In this document: positions 59,988-64,000 of the stretch, piece after piece
Layout: every line of letters starts with the position of its first letter
Position numbering within the stretch: position 1 is the first letter of the stretch
Source of the DNA: Vibrio superstes
Lineage (GTDB): Bacteria; Pseudomonadota; Gammaproteobacteria; Enterobacterales; Vibrionaceae
Length of the DNA stretch: 64,000 nucleotides
NCBI RefSeq assembly: GCF_003569005.1
Contig: NZ_BCUR01000004.1
Coordinates: forward strand, 551,425-615,424
Direction: 5' to 3'
Translations under genes and position numbers: made by a program
Notes under the pieces: model-generated
Seen by the model: the letters and a program-made list of their open reading frames with translations, nothing else
Told to the model about the DNA's origin: nothing
Databases searched by the model: none

Positions 59988-60250
59988 GGGTCTGATGACC
60001 TTTTGAGGTTATTTTTGTAGCGATTTGTTGGGTATTAATACAAGGCAGTCGCTTTTAGGTGTGGTGGTTCCACATGAAAAGTGACTAACGCGGTAGAAAT
60101 GCCCAACAAAGCGCTACCCGAAGGGCTCGTCCAGAAGCCATTTACTCTTCGTTGAGCGACTCTTGCTTAGATGACTAGGCGGCAAGTCCCTCGCCTTGAT
60201 TAAATGGCTTCTGGTCGAGCAAAATTTAATCGCAAAAGGTCAACAGACCC
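59988..60250 (-). mobile_element. MITE-like element, copy 2 (263 bp, inverted relative to copy 1)
   Basis: Ends GGGTCTGATGACC and GGTCAACAGACCC, flanked by TA at 59986-59987 and 60251-60252. Its reverse complement aligns with 17941-18218 along the whole length apart from a short deletion near GAGCCCTTC. No transposase. It sits between the hcr stop and what looks like that operon's terminator. The 394-bp gap 59968-60361 otherwise holds only that terminator and the prfC leader. Confidence 0.8.
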
Positions 60251-60252
60251 TA

Positions 60253-60283
60253 AGGCTCAGCCTAAGGTTGGGCCTTTATTGTA
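60253..60283 (+). terminator. Terminator downstream of the MITE (probably of hcp-hcr)
   Basis: AAGGCTCA and TTGGGCCTT form an 8-bp stem with one G-U pair, then TTATTG. The MITE separates it from hcr. Confidence 0.6.
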
Positions 60284-60361
60284 TAGATAGATTGTGAAAT
60301 GGCGCAGAATCAGCGAAAATAGCGCCAATTTTCGCCAGTGTACCAACTAAAGAATTCGAAC

Positions 60362-61951
60362 ATGACAAATAGTCCATTTCAGCAAGAAGTGAGCAAGCGC
60401 CGTACGTTTGCGATTATCTCTCACCCGGATGCGGGTAAGACAACCATTACCGAAAAAGTTCTATTATTCGGAAACGCGATCCAAAAAGCAGGTACGGTAA
60501 AAGGTCGTGGCTCGAACCAACACGCAAAATCTGACTGGATGGAGATGGAGAAGGAGCGTGGTATCTCGGTAACCACCTCTGTAATGCAGTTCCCATACAA
60601 CGACTGTTTAGTGAACCTTCTCGATACCCCAGGACACGAAGACTTCTCGGAAGATACTTACCGTACTCTAACCGCGGTAGATTCTTGCTTGATGGTTATA
60701 GATGCTGCGAAAGGTGTCGAGGATCGTACTCGTAAACTAATGGAAGTGACGCGCCTGCGTGACACGCCAATTGTGACCTTCATGAACAAATTGGACCGCG
60801 ATGTTCGTGACCCAATGGAAGTTTTGGATGAAGTCGAAAGCGAACTGAAAATGGCATGTGCACCGATTACTTGGCCTATCGGTTGTGGTAAAGAGTTTAA
60901 GGGTGTTTACCATATTCACCGTGATGAAACCATCTTGTATGAATCTGGCCACGGTCATGAAATCCAAGAAGTTCGTATCATTAAAGGGCTTGATAACCCT
61001 GAGCTAGATGTAGCGGTAGGTGAAGACTTAGCGGAAAGCGTGCGTGAAGAACTAGAGCTTGTGATTGGCGCATGCCCTGAGTTTGATCTTGAGCTGTTCC
61101 TTGCGGGCGAACTGACACCCGTTTACTTCGGTACTGCATTGGGTAACTTCGGTGTTGACCACATGCTTGACGGCCTAACAAAGTGGGCTCCAGGCCCGCA
61201 AGCTCGTGAAGCAAACGAACGTAAAGTGGTTGCAGATGAAGAGAAATTCTCAGGTTTCGTATTTAAGATTCAGGCAAATATGGATCCTAAACACCGTGAC
61301 CGCATCGCATTCATGCGCATTGTATCGGGCACTTACTCACAAGGCATGAAGATGAACCACGTGCGTACAGGTAAACAAGTCAGTATTTCTGATGCAGTAA
61401 CCTTTATGGCGGGTGATCGTGCGCGTGCCGAAAAAGCCTATGCGGGTGATATCATCGGCTTGCACAACCACGGTACGATTCAAATCGGTGATACCTTCAC
61501 ACAAGGTGAAGCGTTGAAATTTGCGGGTATTCCTAACTTTGCCCCAGAGCTATTCCGCCGTATTCGATTGAAAGATCCATTGAAGCAAAAGCAGCTTCTA
61601 AAAGGTCTGGTCCAGCTTTCTGAAGAGGGCGCAGTACAGGTATTCCGTCCGCTACAAAACAACGACCTTATTGTTGGCGCGGTGGGTGTGCTTCAGTTTG
61701 ATGTGGTTGTGGCTCGCTTAAAAGCAGAATACAACGTAGAAGCTATCTACGAAGGCGTAAACGTTGCCACAGCTCGCTGGGTAGAGTGTGACGATGCCAA
61801 AAAGCTTGAAGAGTTTAAACGTAAGAACCAAACCAACCTAGCATTGGATGGCGGCGACAACCTTTCTTATGTTGCCCCAACTATGGTTAACTTAAACCTA
61901 GCCAAAGAACGCTTTCCAGAGGTTGAGTTCCGCGCAACACGCGAACACTAA
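60362..61951 (+). CDS. prfC: Peptide chain release factor 3
   Basis: A 529-residue GTPase that recycles RF1/RF2. The G domain shows SHPDAGKTT (20-28), [16 protein letters not shown] and NKLDRDVRD. Domains 2 and 3 follow. The length equals E. coli RF3 when translation begins at ATG 60362 ([15 protein letters not shown]); a frame extending to 60338 is rejected. In E. coli prfC lies close after rimI; here hcp-hcr and a MITE intervene. Confidence 0.97.
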   Translation: MTNSPFQQEVSKRRTFAIISHPDAGKTTITEKVLLFGNAIQKAGTVKGRGSNQHAKSDWMEMEKERGISVTTSVMQFPYNDCLVNLLDTPGHEDFSEDTYRTLTAVDSCLMVIDAAKGVEDRTRKLMEVTRLRDTPIVTFMNKLDRDVRDPMEVLDEVESELKMACAPITWPIGCGKEFKGVYHIHRDETILYESGHGHEIQEVRIIKGLDNPELDVAVGEDLAESVREELELVIGACPEFDLELFLAGELTPVYFGTALGNFGVDHMLDGLTKWAPGPQAREANERKVVADEEKFSGFVFKIQANMDPKHRDRIAFMRIVSGTYSQGMKMNHVRTGKQVSISDAVTFMAGDRARAEKAYAGDIIGLHNHGTIQIGDTFTQGEALKFAGIPNFAPELFRRIRLKDPLKQKQLLKGLVQLSEEGAVQVFRPLQNNDLIVGAVGVLQFDVVVARLKAEYNVEAIYEGVNVATARWVECDDAKKLEEFKRKNQTNLALDGGDNLSYVAPTMVNLNLAKERFPEVEFRATREH

Positions 61952-61960
61952 TAGTGACAG

Positions 61961-61989
61961 AGCCAGTTGCATGCAACTGGCTTTTTTTT
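61961..61989 (+). terminator. Terminator after prfC
   Basis: AGCCAGTTGCA and TGCAACTGGCT form a perfect 22-bp palindrome followed by seven or more T. Confidence 0.92.
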
Positions 61990-62018
61990 GCCTATAACAT
62001 CAAGACAAGGAGTTGCTG

Positions 62019-62852
62019 ATGTTTGATCTTAATCTTGTTCGTCCATTCTTAGCGGTATATAACCTAGGGACAATCACCAAGGCCGCAGATGCTCTATCCC
62101 TAACGCAACCAGCGGTGAGTTCTGCAATTAAGCGGTTTGAAACTGCGTTGGGTTATCCATTGTTTGTTCGAATGGGACGTAAGATTGAGCCAACCTCAAG
62201 GGCTCATCAGCTAGCGACTCAACTTGGAGTGGCTCTTGAACTGATGGATGGTGCGGTCGCGATTGAGAGTAAAATGATTGTTTATGCTAGCTTTAATGCG
62301 ATCAGTTTGCTTCCTGAGATGCCAAACGTTCAGTTAATTGAATCCCCAAGAGGTGAGGAGGATATTTTGCAAGATATTCGGTTGAACAAGGCTGACTTAG
62401 TTATCGACTACAATTTGCCTCGTGATTCGGGCTTAAACTTTGAGCCCGCTTTTAGCGATGAATTAATGTTGATGTGCGATAAAGAGCATCCAGCAGTAGG
62501 GGATACTATCTCCATAGAACAATATTTAGACTCTGAACATGTCACTCTGAAGCTTGTCAGAAAAAATGCTCAAATTGTTGATGTTCTAGCAGGTAAGAGC
62601 TTTTCTAGAAAAGTGGCTATAGAGGTAAGCAACATTACAAACCTTATCATCGCAACTAAAGGGACTCGTTATATTTCTGCAATTCCAAAGAGTATGGTGA
62701 ATGTTGCCGAAAAATTTGGAATGAAAATATTACAACCTCCCTTTCATATGCGTAAAGTTGAATTTGAATTTACGTATCATAAGAAATATCAAAATAACGC
62801 AGCACACAAAGCATTACGTGACCAGTTCAGGGATCTCCTTAAGCAAGATTAG
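62019..62852 (+). CDS. LysR-type transcriptional regulator
   Basis: A 277-residue regulator with HTH LVRPFLAVYNLGTITKAADALSLTQPAVSSAIKRFE. The effector-binding domain (about 90-270) is rather short. The start is ATG 62019, six bases after AAGGAG. The target is unknown. It is convergent with an outer-membrane barrel gene, with stop codons overlapping by four bases. It is not OxyR, NhaR or another specific member I recognise. Confidence 0.85.
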   Translation: MFDLNLVRPFLAVYNLGTITKAADALSLTQPAVSSAIKRFETALGYPLFVRMGRKIEPTSRAHQLATQLGVALELMDGAVAIESKMIVYASFNAISLLPEMPNVQLIESPRGEEDILQDIRLNKADLVIDYNLPRDSGLNFEPAFSDELMLMCDKEHPAVGDTISIEQYLDSEHVTLKLVRKNAQIVDVLAGKSFSRKVAIEVSNITNLIIATKGTRYISAIPKSMVNVAEKFGMKILQPPFHMRKVEFEFTYHKKYQNNAAHKALRDQFRDLLKQD

Positions 62853-63529
62853 AAATCAAAGGTGAGACCAAACTCAATAGTATCTTCTCTCTCTTCAAAG
62901 TATGTGTACGTCACTGATGGCCTTAGCTGTTTGATGTTCAAAAATAAGATCATTTCGTGATAGTTTAGGTCTGTTTTTCCTGTACTAATATTGATGCCAT
63001 TCTGTGTACCATTCCATGTATTATTGCTAAAGCCTATTTCATGGTTGAACTTATACAGGAGATCAAAGTATTGAATTGGACTCCAGATAACCCCAGCTGA
63101 GTAGTCTATTGAATTTGATGGGATGTAAGTAAGGCATGTGCTACTGAGGCAGTAGTCACTTTCAAACTTGTAGTTGTAATTTATATCACCAATGGCAGTC
63201 CAGTTCTGGCTCAGAACCTTAGCTGTAAAAATACCGGTAGAGATTTTATATTCACTGACCTTAAAACTATTCTCGGTATAGTAAGTATCTCCTTTCCAGA
63301 CAGAGTAACCAGCGCCAACCTCCCAGTTAATATCTGTATCGATATCACCAAATACACGCAAGTCTTCAGTGATGTAATAATTGGCATCAAGAGTTGTAAC
63401 AGTATTGCCATTTTGCTGAGAAAAACTGATCCCAAAGATATCAGTAAATTTTGCTATGGTATCTACCAAAGTAGACTCAGCAAGAGCATTGGCAGAGAAG
63501 AAAAGAGAAAGAATGGCTAGGCGACGCAT
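62849..63529 (-). CDS. Putative outer-membrane beta-barrel protein
   Basis: A 226-residue protein with an 18-residue signal peptide (cleavage ANALA-E). The rest alternates hydrophobic and polar residues with many Tyr/Asn/Thr, and it ends in phenylalanine (GLTFDF), all typical of an 8- to 12-strand outer-membrane barrel. Two cysteines (DYCLSSTCL) could form a disulfide in a loop. No family recognised. An AGGGC-type SD precedes the ATG. Codon use is more AT-rich than in neighbouring core genes. Confidence 0.6.
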   Translation of the reverse strand: MRRLAILSLFFSANALAESTLVDTIAKFTDIFGISFSQQNGNTVTTLDANYYITEDLRVFGDIDTDINWEVGAGYSVWKGDTYYTENSFKVSEYKISTGIFTAKVLSQNWTAIGDINYNYKFESDYCLSSTCLTYIPSNSIDYSAGVIWSPIQYFDLLYKFNHEIGFSNNTWNGTQNGINISTGKTDLNYHEMILFLNIKQLRPSVTYTYFEEREDTIEFGLTFDF

Positions 63530-63559
63530 AAGCCCTCCAAAATCGGTTTACTCAAGAAA

Positions 63560-63586
63560 GTAATCCCCTCTGTTGAGGGGATTAAT
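63560..63586 (-). terminator. Hairpin between the right-edge gene and the barrel gene
   Basis: AATCCCCTC-TGTT-GAGGGGATT is a 9-bp perfect stem. On the minus strand it is followed by only a weak T tract (ACTTTCTT), so it may reduce but not stop transcription from the right-edge gene. Confidence 0.55.
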
Positions 63587-63612
63587 AGGCTTAATTCAGA
63601 AGTCGTTGGGAG

Positions 63613-64000
63613 TTACTTTTTAAGAGCCGATAGGCGATTTTGTACCTTAGCTTTTACTTGGTTAAGTTTGTTTTGGTCGATGTTTTGCATCTTAGAGCGG
63701 TCAATATTTTGAATCGCATTTTGAGCTGATTTCTTATCAACAGGAGTTACTACACCGTTGTCGTTGATGCGGAAGAAACTGTAGCCACTATCGTCATTGT
63801 GTCTTACTGCTACTACTGCACCATTTGGTGTTTCTTGTACTTTTGCAGAGTACTTATGACCTTGAGTGCTATCGTATTTATTGATGATTAGTGTGCCGTC
63901 TTTGTATTCGATATCAGCAACTTCTTCACCGTTTACAACTAGAATTGCTTCTCCGTTGCCACGATAATCTGCAATTTGGATATGAGTGTTGTCGTAGTCG
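63613..64000 (-). CDS. 3' part of an unrecognised gene (C-terminal 128 residues)
   Basis: An open minus-strand frame runs from the window edge to TAA at 63613-63615. The visible part has a beta-rich segment (NGEEVADIEYKDGTLIINKY, then SAKVQETPNGAVVAVRHN). A polar helical tail follows with an imperfect internal repeat, QNIDRSKMQNIDQNKLNQVK, ending NRLSALKK. No family recognised. The start lies outside the window. It may be cotranscribed with the barrel gene downstream, since both point the same way 84 bp apart. Confidence 0.65.
   Translation of the reverse strand, partial: DYDNTHIQIADYRGNGEAILVVNGEEVADIEYKDGTLIINKYDSTQGHKYSAKVQETPNGAVVAVRHNDDSGYSFFRINDNGVVTPVDKKSAQNAIQNIDRSKMQNIDQNKLNQVKAKVQNRLSALKK

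Overview
This window looks like part of the main chromosome of a Vibrio or close relative (Gammaproteobacteria, Vibrionaceae). The basis is recognisable protein families and familiar gene order: HlyU beside NhaR and a Na/Pi cotransporter, PstC/PstA with large N-terminal domains in a phoBR-pst-ppx/ppk block, rppH-ptsP-lgt-thyA, ileS-lspA, metY-rimP-nusA-infB-rbfA-truB-rpsO-pnp-nlpI, and ubiUV/ubiT. Nearly all of it is core genome. I found no prophage, CRISPR array, integron or defence island.

Layout. Positions 1-500 hold the end of a tandem array of 227-bp units, each with a degenerate tRNA-Asp copy, a palindrome and a terminator. 0.6-4.7 kb is on the minus strand: a DMT transporter, a DUF6314-type protein, YfhL ferredoxin, TrhP and RdgC. 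4.9-17.1 kb is a phosphate block: phoB-phoR-pstS on plus, ppx-ppk1 on minus, and divergent pstC-pstA-pstB-phoU. 17.2-20.0 kb holds cutC, a 278-bp MITE-like element, and a peroxiredoxin divergent from oxyR. 20.1-27 kb holds a small protein gene, mutH, a 612-bp intergenic region with DnaA boxes, then rppH-ptsP-TSUP-lgt-thyA. 27.1-31.3 kb holds an outer-membrane barrel, nptA, nhaR, hlyU and rpsT. 31.6-38.4 kb holds murJ, ribF, ileS-lspA, secG, tRNA-Leu and initiator tRNA. 38.6-48.9 kb is the translation/RNA operon from rimP to nlpI. 49.4-53.0 kb holds a LamB-like porin and two LacI-type regulators. 53.0-57.0 kb holds ubiV-ubiU, divergent from ubiT, a GNAT gene, holD and rimI. 57.2-62 kb holds hcp-hcr, a second MITE copy in inverted orientation, and prfC. 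The right edge holds a LysR regulator, an orphan outer-membrane barrel and the 3' end of an unrecognised gene.

How the genes work together. PhoB/PhoR, Pst/PhoU and Ppk/Ppx form one phosphate-sensing and polyphosphate unit with candidate Pho boxes. TrhP with YfhL, and UbiU/UbiV/UbiT, are oxygen-independent hydroxylation systems built on U32 proteins. Hcp/Hcr handle nitrosative stress behind an FNR-like site. The porin and its neighbouring LacI regulator share a palindromic operator.

The observations most worth following are: (1) the mutH-rppH intergenic DnaA-box cluster, at the same locus as E. coli DARS2; (2) the inverted pair of MITE-like elements, one abutting the cutC -10 box; (3) nine TTTCAT/ATGAAA hexamers plus a LacI operator upstream of the porin; (4) the tandem pseudo-tRNA-Asp array. 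I did not find a clear new multi-gene system.
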